Origin: Rhynchopus euleeides
Lineage: Eukaryota; Euglenozoa; Diplonemea; Diplonemida; Diplonemidae
Assembly: GCA_963210315.1 (NCBI GenBank)
Contig: OY723270.1
Coordinates: 1,116,001-1,180,000, forward strand
DNA: 64,000 nucleotides
Direction of reading: 5' to 3'
The notes under the pieces are model-generated. The model ran no database searches, was not told where the DNA came from, and saw only the letters and a program-made list of their open reading frames with translations. Position numbers and translations under genes: made by a program. Positions 29,901-40,029 of this stretch are shown here, in pieces (the stretch's first letter is position 1; every line of letters starts with the position of its first letter).

Positions 29901-32518
29901 TTCCAACGCAGTCGCCGCCAACACCAGCACCACCAACACCAATCCCACCGACACTTGCCCCAACACCTGCGCCGCCCACAGGTGTCCCTATTTCGCCAGC
30001 GCCACCGACAGCTGTTCCAACTCCGTCTCCACCGACGCCGGCACCACCGACAGCTGTTCCAACACCAGCACCCGCAACACTGGCACCACCAACTTCTGTT
30101 CCAACGCCGATTCCGCCAACGCCAGCACCACCGACGTCAGCGCCACTGACACTTGTGCCGACACCTGCGCCGCCCACAGGTGCCCCCATTTCTCCAGCAC
30201 CGTCAACTGATGTGCCGACTCCATCTCCGCCGACGCCAGCACCAGCGACAGCTGTTCCAACTGCGGCACCTGCCACATCAGTACCGATAACAGACGTTCC
30301 AACTCTGTCACCTGCAACAGCAGCACCACCGACGCCAGTCCCGCCGACACTTGCACCGACACCTGCGCCTCCCACAATTGTTCCGATTTCTCCAGCACCA
30401 CCAACAGCTGTGCCGACTCCATCTCCGCCGACGCCAGCACCGGCGACAGCTGTTCCAACTCAGGCACCTGCAACGCCAGCACCACCGACGCCATTGCCAC
30501 CCACACCTGCCCCGACATCTGCGCCGCCCACCGACGCCCCTATTTCTCCAGCACCACCAACACAGATCCCCACGATGTCACCGGACACCCCGGCACCACC
30601 GACGTCAATCCCGCTTGAGCCCACCCCTGCGCCACCCACAGACCACCCTGCTTCTCCAGCACCACCCACACCTGCCCCTGACACGCCGCTCCCTGACACC
30701 CCGGTTGCGACAGCTGAACCGCTCCCAACACCCACACCGACATCCCCGCCCCTGCCGGACACTGCAGCACCGTCAACCTTCACGCCGCAGATGCTGACCC
30801 TGTCACCGCCTGTGGTGCTGACGTTTCAGCCGGTGGTGTTGACCTTTTCCCCTCCTGCTACTTGGATGGCCGGCACTGCCGTGCCACCCGAAACCGCCGC
30901 ACCTTCGGACACGACCATCTCCTCCGGCGCCTCCCCCGAGATGGCAGCACCGGAACTCGAATCGGAACGCGACCTCCAAGGCTACCTCTCGGGGCTCGCC
31001 ATCGTCGGCGCCATCTCCGGCGGAGCCGCCTCCCTTCAGACGTCACAGCTCGCCCTCCTCGCCATCCGGTGCGAGGGGAGGACACGCGACCAGAGCGAGA
31101 CGGCAGACAGGCGGCTCCCCCGCTCGCTGCACCCCACCCAACTCCTCCTCGACGGCAATGAGGCCGCCGGCGCCATGCTGGGGAACTGCGGCCTCCTCCT
31201 GGCGATCGCCCTCCTCACCTTCATGGTGCTCCACCTGCTGCGCGTGGCAGGGCCCCTTGTCCTCCCGAAGCTCTTCCACGACACCGACGTGCAGGGCCTC
31301 CTCCGCCTCCCCTCCGTGGTGCTGCTCTGCTTCTGCGTGCTCTACCAGGGCACCACGCTGGGCGCGATGTGGCTGCTCCTTAGCGCAGGCAACGCGATTT
31401 CAGCAGCCTTCGGCCTGTTTGGAGTCCTCCTCTGCGCGGTGGTGCCTCTTGCCGTGGTGAAGCGTGTGTCCCAGCTTGTCCCCGCTGGCGCGGTATACCG
31501 CAAGGTGCCCCCCCCACACCACCGCACCGTCGCCGCGGTGCTCGGGGAGGGCGAGTGGGTCAGCCGGCACCGCAGCGCCATGTGGGTGCAGCGCTACTCC
31601 TGCGCGCTGATGCCCTTCCGCCAGGAGGTTGCATGGTTTCTCTTCGTCGACCTGGCTGCGACGTTTGCCACCAGCGCGCTGCACAGCACCATGCCCAACA
31701 ACCACATCGGGTGCGGGCATATGCGGGTCTCACAGAGCGCTATATTCGCAACGCTCGTCGCGCTGCACATCGTGCTCCGCCCCCAGGCGCGCTTCCGCGA
31801 CGTATTGATGTTCAGCCTCAGCAACTCCCTCCAGTGTGTCGCACTCATCCTGATTGCCGCAGCGCACTACATGGAGAAGCCGGGGCATTGGCTGTACAGC
31901 TCAGGCGTGTCTCTGCTGTTCGGATCTGCCGTTATCATCGGCACGAAGATGGTGTGCGACCTGCTGACGGAGCTCTACATCCTGGTGGTAGGCAGGCGGG
32001 ACAAGGCGCAGGAGTCCCTCTGGGAGGAGCAGGATGTGGCGAGGGGGGAGAAGCACTTCCAGGCGCAGGACGGCGAGGAGTCTGCGGAGATGAGCACGGT
32101 GTATCAAGCGTTGGAGGATGAGGAAGCGGAGGGGGACGCGATGTGTGTGACGCAGCCGCTGGGTGCGAGCCACAGCTATATGATGACCCCGCAGGAGGTG
32201 CCGCAGCCGCCGTGCATCCCGACGTTCGACAGGGATGACGGGGTGGCGTCTGTCTATAACTCGCCTTCGATAGGCGCGTCGTCATCCAGCCAGGCGCGGG
32301 GGTCGCTGACGTCGTTCCCCCCGCTCGATCTGTCGCCGGCAGCGTCTTCAATGGTGTCGCCCGCTGCGTCGGCAATGCTGTCCCCGTATTCCGTCTCCCC
32401 AGGGAGGTCGTGGCACCGGGTCAGGACGCTGACACGGTCCGGCTTCACAGAGGGTCCCCTGTTCCCCCTCAACAGCCAGTACACTCAGGCGGGAGAGCAG
32501 CCGAATGTACGTGTGTAA
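26978..32518 (+). CDS. Giant Pro/Thr-rich ectodomain protein with C-terminal multi-pass membrane domain (1,846 aa)
   Basis: It starts at a true ATG and ends at TAA. Residues 1-45 hold a hydrophobic stretch (LLHAACALWVRAAAGA) that can act as a signal peptide. Residues 45-375 form a globular ectodomain rich in Gly, aromatic and beta-type residues. Residues about 377-1270 are a low-complexity Pro/Thr stalk of repeats such as PTPAPPTAVPTPSPP, likely O-glycosylated and extended. Residues 1338-1671 contain about seven or eight hydrophobic segments (for example GLLLAIALLTFMVLHLL and EVAWFLFVDLAATFATSAL) with a basic motif between them (RHRSAMWVQRYSCALMPFR). The last 175 residues are acidic then Ser/Pro-rich and probably cytoplasmic. 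This plan, ectodomain plus PT stalk plus polytopic C-terminus, is common among large surface proteins of free-living flagellates. The ligand and role are unknown. Confidence 0.85.
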   Translation: MHVIMTNTTTAELLGMGYGPLARRCLLHAACALWVRAAAGASVVDTFSFDTGGVDSVDPVMIAATGYAPELIVGVVGTPNTLGFGSFTADFTSDVGPLRYDASSNHGIMGSAACRFAGPGPASRFISKKPGTIAFHTPVYMKTVAVSASFSFTGIPTTGNSNSCPYVDAQYPYYVAGLTGEDTISLVVYRQIGDYDTYSQTGVPCAPLSLYEAGDIVTGGSQPVIYTQGTAGAPGTLNVIPYAAGAHAVGSGIVAYAVSLGCGIGCGFVASADGVQYLERGASVTVSEILTMGTLPPTPNILFLDAVYDLNAVLVATGTTLYVFVVTEGPVQLHLTDSYATGYTIKGAKILKWVAGVAHVGVIGRTYEVDVVEMAAAEPTPAPPTVAPPAVPTPSPPTPAPPTAVPTPSPPTPAPPTAVPTPAPATPAPPTAVPTPSPPTPAPPTAVPTPSPPTPAPPTAAPTPSPPTPAPPTAVPTPSPPTPAPPTAVPTPAPATPAPPTAVPTPSPPTPAPPTAVPTPSPPTPAPPTAVPTPSPPTPAPPTAVPTPSPPTPAPPTAVPTLSPPTPAPPTAVPTPSPPTPAPPTAVPTPSPPTPAPPTAVPTPAPATLAPPTAVPTPSPPTPAPPTAVPTPSPPTPAPPTAVPTPAPPTPAPPTAVPTPSPPTPSPPTAVPTPSPPTLAPPTAVPTPAPATPAPPTAVPTPSPPTPAPPTAVPTPSPPTPAPPTAVPTPSPPTPAPPTAVPTPAPATPSPPTAVPTLAPATLAPPTAVPTPAPATPAPPTAVPTPSPPTPAPPTAVPTPSPPTPAPPTAVPTPSPPTPAPPTAVPTPAPATPAPPTPVPPTLVPTPAPPTDVPISPAPPTAVPTPAPPTPAPPTAVPTPSPPTPAPPTAVPTPSPPTPAPPTAVPTPAPSTPAPPTAVPTPSPPTPAPATAVPTPAPATPAPPTAVPTPSPPTPAPATAVPTPAPATPAPATAVPTQSPPTPAPPTPIPPTLAPTPAPPTGVPISPAPPTAVPTPSPPTPAPPTAVPTPAPATLAPPTSVPTPIPPTPAPPTSAPLTLVPTPAPPTGAPISPAPSTDVPTPSPPTPAPATAVPTAAPATSVPITDVPTLSPATAAPPTPVPPTLAPTPAPPTIVPISPAPPTAVPTPSPPTPAPATAVPTQAPATPAPPTPLPPTPAPTSAPPTDAPISPAPPTQIPTMSPDTPAPPTSIPLEPTPAPPTDHPASPAPPTPAPDTPLPDTPVATAEPLPTPTPTSPPLPDTAAPSTFTPQMLTLSPPVVLTFQPVVLTFSPPATWMAGTAVPPETAAPSDTTISSGASPEMAAPELESERDLQGYLSGLAIVGAISGGAASLQTSQLALLAIRCEGRTRDQSETADRRLPRSLHPTQLLLDGNEAAGAMLGNCGLLLAIALLTFMVLHLLRVAGPLVLPKLFHDTDVQGLLRLPSVVLLCFCVLYQGTTLGAMWLLLSAGNAISAAFGLFGVLLCAVVPLAVVKRVSQLVPAGAVYRKVPPPHHRTVAAVLGEGEWVSRHRSAMWVQRYSCALMPFRQEVAWFLFVDLAATFATSALHSTMPNNHIGCGHMRVSQSAIFATLVALHIVLRPQARFRDVLMFSLSNSLQCVALILIAAAHYMEKPGHWLYSSGVSLLFGSAVIIGTKMVCDLLTELYILVVGRRDKAQESLWEEQDVARGEKHFQAQDGEESAEMSTVYQALEDEEAEGDAMCVTQPLGASHSYMMTPQEVPQPPCIPTFDRDDGVASVYNSPSIGASSSSQARGSLTSFPPLDLSPAASSMVSPAASAMLSPYSVSPGRSWHRVRTLTRSGFTEGPLFPLNSQYTQAGEQPNVRV
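28110..30790 (+). repeat. Coding repeat tract for the Pro/Thr stalk
   Basis: Degenerate 12- to 15-codon units encode PTPSPPTPAPPTAV and close variants for about 2.7 kb. Silent-site variation is high, so the protein pattern is better kept than the DNA, which suggests selection on the stalk. The opposite strand is stop-free for 794 codons purely because of this composition. Confidence 0.88.
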
Positions 32519-34983
32519 AGTGGTGGGGTGCGAAGGGGGTTTACCGAGGGGGGGCAGCGTGGATGTGTGGCGGAGGCAGTGATGCTTAGTGGAGCCTGTT
32601 GCGGCCTCCTCGTCTCCTCCCACTAAAGCCGTCCGGCAGGACGCCGGGGAGGCGTCGGGATCCCCTCTTCAATAAGAACACAGGGTGTTGATGCATGTGG
32701 CGTAGGGTACGCCCAACGAAGAGTGGTTCAGAGCTGCATAGTTAATTGTAGTTTCCTGGAGGGAGGAGTGTGTTTTCCTTTCTTGCAATTGCATGTCTCA
32801 TCATCCGCCTGGTTTTGCACCCACAAAACGGGGTCGTTTTTATGTTGTTCCCGCCTTTTCTCGTGCAGTGGCTGCGGGAGATCGCACAACCAGGAATCAC
32901 CCAAGGCCCACAGATAGAATAGGGCGTACTGCGCGCAACCTACCGCGCACAACTTCACAGCAGTATCAGAGGATCGTGTTCATCGCTAAGGCGTCTAGCA
33001 GCCTTAGCCCCCCTGCATGCCTTAGCATCTAGCTGCTGTTTTTGTTTCCCGTGCCGTTGCTGCACATGTCGGGGTGGCGACAGCCTTCTGGATATGATTC
33101 TCTGGTCTTCCGTTACGTTGCTGCAGCCTGCCACACGCACACACACCGATGCCGTCGCACTTCACCCCGTCTCACTTTCATTCGCGACTAAACTTGTACT
33201 TTCTTTTCTTATCATCTTTTCCCCCCCACTCAACCCCTTGTGAAGGAAAGCGTCAACGCAAAAAAGAAACCTACGCAAAAAAAAAGTGCCGAACAAATCG
33301 CAGAGACACTTTTCTGATCCTCTTTTCCTCCCCACTCAACACCTCATGCCCCGCCATGTTTAGTTCCCACGCGTGACGAAAGCATAACGAAGTCGCGGAG
33401 TGATGAAAATGAAAACGTACGACCTGCAGGTTTAGTATTAACCCAATTGTGGGAGGTCTTCACTGCTGTGGTGCCGAAAAATACGGCGCGTGTTTGGTGC
33501 ATTTCCTCCCGGTGAAAAGTGAAAATACCGCCGAAGCTTTTTGTTTGCTGACACCCCAAGAATGTCAAAAAATTCTTGAGTCTCTGATTTGTGTCGGAGG
33601 ATAGGAAAGGGAAAAGGGGTGAGGTAAACATTCTGAGATCTCAGAGAGAGTGGTTGTACTTGTTGATCGCTTCCACTATCTCGATCACACCCCTTCATGC
33701 CAGTTCGTTCACCAAAACACGGGATTTTTTTTTTGAACACACACACCCAACCTTGGGCTTTTGCAAGAAAAGACGGCGAAGGACGTCTGACTTGGTGTGA
33801 AGCCTCAACGAAAAAACTCTTGGTGACGAAATACACAAGTCTCCTGGCTGATGAAGGTGTGGTGGTGTGATGAGTGTAGAGCACGGAACGCCTCCTCAAA
33901 ACCGATCCTGAAAAATTTCCTATAACATCTTGCAATGTCTTCGAAAAAAATAATGACAGCACCTCGGGACCAGTGAGGTCAATGGAATCTCCAGAAAAAA
34001 ATAATCTGCCCAAACCAAGGTAGTGCCAGCCAAAATTTTTCGAAAAAATGAAGAACCCCCCGAGTGCTGGAGGGGGCCGTTTGCGCCACCCATGGGGGTG
34101 GACCATGAACTTGCCGACTAGCGTCCACAGCTACCGGTAGACCTGGAGCCCCCCAGCCGCCGGAGTTGTCCCTTGCGGTGTAACTGTTCTGTGTGAGCTG
34201 CCGTCTTGCTGAGCCTACGAGGGTGGTATGAATTCCATTCGCTGTGAACCCCAAAGGACTACCTACGAGGCAGGCATACGGCACAGGGGGGTCTGGGGGG
34301 CGGAGCCCCCCAGCCGCCGGAGGCCACGGTAGCGAACATCTGGCTCTGAGCGGGGACAATATCCGCGTTTTGGCTGGAAAACCCCAGGTTTGGGCTGAAA
34401 AAAACAGGAAGAAGGGGGTGGTTCCAGAGGACCCATCCTCATCCCCCACTTGAAAAATAATCCAGGTAGTGCCGGCAGGTCGTGCCGGCACTACCTTCCC
34501 ATTTTTTCGAAATTAATTCAGCCCAAACCATGCACTACCTGTTTGGGCAGGCCTGACTACACTGCTCGGGACAAAGGAGGCGCCACTCGCGCCCGACGCT
34601 GAAAATCGGACCAACGATCTCGCCTCAACCCCGACTCACATGCCAACCTTTGCCTCACCCGCGGCGCCAGCTGCATTATGATTTGTTCCAGAAACACTTC
34701 AATGTGGAGTGGAATGAAGTGTGTTGTATACCGCGCCCTTTTTCTGATCTGCATCTTCGGCCCATCAACCTTCAAGCATTGACGCGAGGTGTGTGTGATC
34801 GCCGGAAAAAGTACACAGGGGATGTGGGGTGTGGGTGGCTCTTCGCCGAGAAAGAAGGTGTAGAAAAGTGACTTCTACCCTAACAGAAAAAGTAGAACCT
34901 GCTACGCTAGCCCCACCATGCAGCCTCAGTACGACAAGACGCACGCAGGCACCGGGCCCCCTCTCTTTAAAAAACCCCTCACA
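32519..34983. other. Intergenic region with a possible TIR element, no supported gene
   Basis: C/T- and A-rich tracts (33210-33240 and 33258-33290) and a possible 547-bp inverted-repeat element (34007-34553) are the only structures seen. Near 34860-34980 lies a dispersed piece (AAAAGTAGAACCTGCT) that recurs at 39425-39440 inside another element. The reading frames here (for example minus strand 33438-34106) have poor protein character. Confidence 0.5.
34007..34553. mobile_element. Possible inverted-repeat element (about 547 bp)
   Basis: The left end TGCCCAAACCAAGGTAGTGC and the reverse complement of the right end (TGCCCAAACAGGTAGTGC) match apart from a 2-base gap. An inner GGTAGTGCCGGCA palindrome sits near the right end, and the block GAGCCCCCCAGCCGCCGGAG occurs twice inside (about 34149 and 34304). 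No clear target duplication is visible, so the outer limits are uncertain. Confidence 0.4.
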
Positions 34984-35091
34984 GGGGGTCTTCGCTACAG
35001 GGTGGTCATCAGTGCATTCTGGTGCATTTCCTGTTGAATTGGCTGAAAACTGACGAAATTTGTCGAAGTTTGTCGACCAGCGAAGACCCCC
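34984..35091 (+). mobile_element. MITE family A, copy 3 (108 bp)
   Basis: It has perfect 13-bp terminal inverted repeats, with ACA duplicated on both sides (34981-34983 and 35092-35094). It lies directly upstream of the zinc-finger frame, whose 5' end it may have displaced. Confidence 0.88.
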
Positions 35092-35139
35092 ACAGAAAAA
35101 TATAGGCGGCAAACCTGGGAAAAGTTTCTGAAGCTGGGC

Positions 35140-35940
35140 GTGGGCCCCACTCTTGGGCCTCCACCACCCCCCCCCCCCCCCAAACGGCAGAAAGAGATCC
35201 AGACACCAGGGTCTCCAACAGAGCCAAACTCACCCCCTTTTGTGCAAGCCACCACATCCCCTACGACGAACATATCTTCAACTCTTGCCCCCACGAACAC
35301 CACTTCTGGCGGGGCAGATGATCTATACGATACATTCCAAAATGCCACGCCCAAACAAACGTCGCGTGCCAGTTCCGAGCATGCCACCGTGGTTCAACAC
35401 ACAGACACGACTAGTCATGCCAACCACATCAACCACAACGACACCAACCCCCCACCTCCCACTAATGGAACTGCTGAAAAAGCCACCCCCTATGCTTGCT
35501 CCAAATGTGGAACCACTGTCACACAAAAGGGTAAGCCCTTTACTTCGGAGCACGGCGTGCTCGTCCACCAAGCAACGTGTCGTAGAAGAAAATCACGTCT
35601 TGGCATCTCAATGCAAACCCCGGGCTTGGCTGAATCCCTCGACAATACGGCACCCCTACACCTTTCACAGATACCAGTCCCTGTGTTGTCTACAAGCGCC
35701 GACAAACACCGTTTCGTATGCCATATTTGCGGGGCTACTACAAACAGTTTATGCGTGCCCTTCAAAAACCTCTGGTCTCTGAAAATGCATGTACGGACTC
35801 ATGGACCAGCCCTGCCCGATACGGAGATGCCGGATGATACATCTACAGAAGAAGATGATAACCCCGCACCACACAAAAGATCCAGACAGACGGACAACAT
35901 GTCGACGGATCAATCGGAACCCGAGTCCGATTACAACTAG
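35140..35940 (+). CDS. Two-finger C2H2 zinc-finger protein, start uncertain
   Basis: The frame shown has no convincing ATG; it is open upstream through 35098 towards the family A MITE, so the 5' end is either spliced or displaced. Two C2H2-type fingers are visible. The first is YACSKCG...FTSEHGVLVHQATC, with its last ligand Cys. The second is FVCHICG...FKNLWSLKMHVRTH. Both have an unusually long gap between the Cys pair and the hydrophobic core. The N-terminal half is Thr/Pro/Asn-rich, and the C-terminus is acidic then basic (HKRSRQ), ending in SEPESDYN before TAG. It could be a DNA-binding regulator or the first protein of a non-LTR retrotransposon, whose N-terminal parts often carry such fingers; no reverse transcriptase follows. 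Confidence 0.5.
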   Translation: MGPTLGPPPPPPPPKRQKEIQTPGSPTEPNSPPFVQATTSPTTNISSTLAPTNTTSGGADDLYDTFQNATPKQTSRASSEHATVVQHTDTTSHANHINHNDTNPPPPTNGTAEKATPYACSKCGTTVTQKGKPFTSEHGVLVHQATCRRRKSRLGISMQTPGLAESLDNTAPLHLSQIPVPVLSTSADKHRFVCHICGATTNSLCVPFKNLWSLKMHVRTHGPALPDTEMPDDTSTEEDDNPAPHKRSRQTDNMSTDQSEPESDYN

Positions 35941-37303
35941 CCACCAGACGGTAGTTATACCTTTCATAAACTCACGTTGTATCATGCCCCCAACCCCTTT
36001 TTTCCTTCCGGTATGCGGGATTAACACGATCCTCAGGGAACCAGCGACCCTGCCATGCATAGCTGACGGCGTAATGGCGTGCTTCTGTGCCCCCAAAGAT
36101 TATACTTTGGCCATGCACTTAGTCACCATACGCCCAAACCCCCCCCCCCTGGACACCGTCTCCCCTGCCGCACTCCTAGACGCAATGTCCGATCCGGGAG
36201 GCATTTCATATGCTTCCCGTGGCCCGTGGAGTCGTGCTCCGATCCACACCTTTTTCTTTTTTTATTCTTTTCTTTACTGCTTTCTCTCCTCCTTTTAATC
36301 ATCACTTTTCTTTTTTCTTTTTCTCTAAAATCCACCCCCCTACCCCACCGCCCCTTTCATCTTTTGCCCTCTATCTGTCCCCACCCCTGACGCTGTGCAT
36401 CTTGCCGATACCCACCTGATGAAAGGTACACCTCGTACCGGGCTGCCCCGGCATGTGTTCCGCGTCCTTATGGTACGGTCGTGGGTTGGCAGCCGAAACT
36501 GCTACCATAAGCAATTTTTTTGCGCCCCCCCCCCCCCCTGAACGTTCCTATGAACGTTCCTCTTTTAACGAACAAGCTGACATGCAAATGGAATGACTGA
36601 AGACATCACTGCGGTCACATAGGCTACATGAACCTGACTACAATGATGACACCAGTTACGCACATTTCCACAGATGAGTGCCTTGACGTTTGATCATGAG
36701 AACCAAAGAACGTTTTTGCATACCATCACAGCCTAATTGCCCACACAGTACAACAACACAACACAGGCCGGAAAAAACACTGGATTTCAGACACAACCTG
36801 CATAACGAGTGAAGGGTGATCATTCTTGTGCTCCCTTCAAATTCGATTTCACTACCCCCCCCCAAACGGAAGGAACGGCTCAGAAAAAAATATTTGGGGA
36901 TGGCTTTTTTTTGTGCTGCCAGCACCGTTGAGCTCGGCGGGGCTGTGCAACAGCCCATTCCCTTCTCCCCAACCCAACACGGCTTTCTGAGGCTTTCTTC
37001 CAACAAAGCTGCCCCCCCAGGGCCTCCCCCAACAGGTCTTTCCTTGTTGGGTGGAAATGCGCCGTGAGGGGAAGCGCAGGGGTGGCTGCCGCCACGCCCT
37101 TTCTCATACCCCATCTTGTATGGGTTGCTTTGGCGGTTGGGTGTCGGACCAACTGAGGGGGGATGGAAGCGGGCAACACAACAAACAACAAGGTTTCTTG
37201 CCTCCGCAGGTTTTCCTGTAGTGAGGTGAGTGAAATCAAACGGAAAAGAATGGGAGTTTTTTTTCTCTGGTATGCACAAATAGTGGGAGAGGGGGGGGGG
37301 GGG
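35941..37303. other. Intergenic or 3' flank, T- and C-rich, no supported gene
   Basis: After the zinc-finger frame comes a pyrimidine-rich stretch (36245-36400), two C runs (36138-36148 and 36526-36538) and a short direct repeat GAACGTTCCTATGAACGTTC (36540-36560). A G run (37292-37303) touches the left end of the next element. Nothing else is recognised. Confidence 0.5.
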
Positions 37304-37559
37304 TAGGGGGGGTCAAATGGGGGTGACAAACACGATTTTTCAAAAAACCGGCGCAGAGGCCCCAAAGCCCCCGTAAACCCTCCAAACCCCCCCAGATCGG
37401 TCCGGAAACCCATCGAACCCCACTTTTCCACCATTCCGGGCACCTCAGGTGCCCGAATTGGGGTACCTAAATTTTGTGCCACCGTTTGGTACCGGACAGT
37501 GCCACTGTGTGGGAGGTTGGAAAAGAAAATGCCCCAACTGGGGTAATCAGGCTGGGGGA

Positions 37560-38010
37560 AAAAACAACAAATCACAACGAATCACACCAGATCACAACAA
37601 ATCACAACGCCAAATGTTGTGATTTGTTGTGATTTGTTGCGATTTGTTGCGATTTGTTGTGGCCAGTTGTGATTTGTTGCGACCAGTTGTGACGACTTGT
37701 GACCCTTTTGTGATGAGTTGTGATGAGTTGTGATGAGGTGTGATCTGTTGTGATCTGTTGTGATCTGTTGTGATCTGTTGTGATCTGTTGTGATCTGTTG
37801 TGATCGCGATCCAAAATTTCAAAAATTTAAAATTTTGGATCGCGATCACAACAGATCACAACAGATCACACCTCATCACAACTCATCACAAAAGGGTCAC
37901 AAGTCGTCACAACTGGTCACAACAAATCACACCACGTCACACCTAGTCACAACAAATCACAACTGGCCGCAACAAATCGCAAAAAATCACAACAAATCAC
38001 AACAAATCGT
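37560..38010. repeat. 10-bp satellite (AAATCACAAC)n arranged as a palindrome
   Basis: Units of 10 bp such as AAATCACAAC, AGATCACAAC and CAACTGGTCA run in one orientation to the left and in the opposite orientation to the right of a centre at about 37826, marked by GATCGCGATCCAAAATTTC and its complement. The arms can form a long hairpin. A shorter version lies at 42590-42850. Confidence 0.88.
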
Positions 38011-38111
38011 CAGCTGATTGAGGGTGTGATATGAGGGTTCTATCCAACAAGGATGTCAAGGCGGCACTTTCAAAGTCCTGCCAAGGACAGCGCCACGTGG
38101 GTGTGTGCTTC

Positions 38112-39056
38112 TGATATATGTTATGTCATCATGTGAACCCTCCCCAGCGTGTGCCAACATCCCTGACACGCTCACGAAAAGCATGACACGGAGAAAACAG
38201 GTGCCGAAACAACCTGCCGAGCACACGGGTGGTGCCACGTTGATCCACGCAGCGATCTCCCATGACAGGAAGCCTTGTCGCCACGGCAGAGTCGCCGCAG
38301 ACTGTGGGAGAGGTGTCGCCAGTCACCTTGAGGTTGCAGTGTGTCATCAGGCTAAGACCCGTGCCCTCTTCACCTCCCCTGTTAGGTTGCTCCCATATCG
38401 TTGCCTGCTTTGGGGCCTGAAGGACATAGGGGTCCAGCAGGCACTTGAGCATCGCAAGGCATGAGTGGCTGTTTCAAACTCCTGGTGCAAGCACCCGTCA
38501 TGGTCTGGGGAAGCCCTCCCAGGTAGTTTAACGTCTTGCCCAGGACACACAACAAATCACAACATTTGCCTTGTGATTTGTTGTGATTTGTTGTGATCTG
38601 TTGTGATCGGGTGTCCATTTTTTGTCGGTCCTGGGCAAGACGTTAAACTACCTGGGAGGGCTTCCCCAGACCATGACGGGTGCTTGCACCAGGAGTTTGA
38701 AACAGCCACTCATGCCTTGCGATGCTCAAGTGCCTGCTGGACCCCTATGTCCTTCAGGCCCCAAAGCAGGCAACGATATGGGAGCAACCTAACAGGGGAG
38801 GTGAAGAGGGCACGGGTCTTAGCCTGATGACACACTGCAACCTCAAGGTGACTGGCGACACCTCTCCCACAGTCTGCGGCGACTCTGCCGTGGCGACAAG
38901 GCTTCCTGTCATGGGAGATCGCTGCGTGGATCAACGTGGCACCACCCGTGTGCTCGGCAGGTTGTTTCGGCACCTGTTTTCTCCGTGTCATGCTTTTCGT
39001 GAGCGTGTCAGGGATGTTGGCACACGCTGGGGAGGGTTCACATGATGACATAACAT
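38112..39056. repeat. Inverted pair of ~430-bp blocks inside element R
   Basis: The block 38112-38546 is repeated in reverse at 38625-39056, separated by about 80 bp of the 10-bp satellite. A third copy in the forward orientation is at 42120-42412, and a partial fourth at 42431-42590. No coding function is seen. Mismatches between copies are few, so the inversion is recent. Confidence 0.88.
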
Positions 39057-39057
39057 A

Positions 39058-39864
39058 CCGTAAACGGAAAAAGGGTGGACCGTAAAAATGTTCCAAGTTC
39101 CCAAAAAAAGGCCAAACGTTCCATCTTTTTTACGGTCCACCATTTATTGGGACTGAATATGGAAAAGACAATGTGTTTTTCGCCCGCGGGCTGGTGGGTT
39201 GCGGGGCGCGGACTGCGGCCTCCACGCCGCAGACTCCCGCACGTAGGCCTCCCGACCTCCCAGCTTTGGACCCTCCCTCCACCACCGCAACCAACACCAG
39301 CAAGAGAAGCAAGTCCTCCCTGCGTGTGGAAAGGGCACGATCACCACCACTCACCTCGAGACTCACCCACCACCACACCTCGAGAAGTGTAGTACCATGC
39401 AAGGAGCGTTCCGGTAGAAGTAAAAGTAGAACCTGCTGCACGAGCCCACAAAAGCAGCCACAGTACGGCAGGGCGCGCAGACAGAAGCTGAGACCACCGG
39501 GCTCCCTCCAGATGTAAATTCGTGAATCAGTGCCCGGAAAATTCAGGGAAATCGTACTCCTTTAGTGTAGTACACCCTGCAGTAACTGTGGGAGAACAGT
39601 TCCCGGACGATGGTGAGCGCACACTCTGTGTTGAGGCCCTGTGGTGTTAATCCTGCAGCTTCAGTCGTGCGATTTCCTTGGTTCCTTCGCGACTTCGTCG
39701 AAGGAATTCGTAAAAAAACCGCCAAGTCCACTATCCCAACCGTAAAATAGGTGGACCGTAAAAATGTTCCAAGTTCCGGAAAAATCCCATTTGTTCCATC
39801 TTTTTTACGGTCCACCTATAGTACGGTTCACCTTTATTACGGTCCACAATATTTCCGTTTACGG
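39058..39864. mobile_element. Element D: 807-bp TIR element at a TA site
   Basis: The ends are CCGTAAACGGAAA and TTTCCGTTTACGG, flanked by TA (39056-39057 and 39865-39866). The same host sequence without the insertion is present in other copies of the R block (38112-38130 and 42121-42139), which read CTGATATATGTTATGTC. Subterminal copies of GTGGACCGTAAAAATGTTCC and complements of TTTTTTACGGTCCACC lie near both ends. The interior includes pieces also found elsewhere between genes. No transposase is seen. Confidence 0.88.
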
Positions 39865-40029
39865 TATATCAGAAGCACACACCCACGTGGCGCTGTCCTT
39901 GGCAGGACTTTGAAAGTGCCGCCTTGATATCCTTGTTGGATAGAACCCTCATATCACACCCTCAATCAGCTGACGATCGGGTGTGATTTGTTGTGATTTG
40001 TTGTTTTTTTCCCCAGCCTGATTACCCCA

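Noticed and set aside
27991-30375. 794-codon minus-strand frame opposite the Pro/Thr stalk
   Set aside because: It is a composition shadow: CCN and ACN codons read backwards as Gly and Val/Ala without stops. The plus strand has the ATG, the flanking domains and the membrane part.
37560-38010. 10-bp AAATCACAAC repeats as a telomere or CRISPR-like array
   Set aside because: The units are contiguous without spacers, lie inside a foldback element and reverse orientation at its centre.
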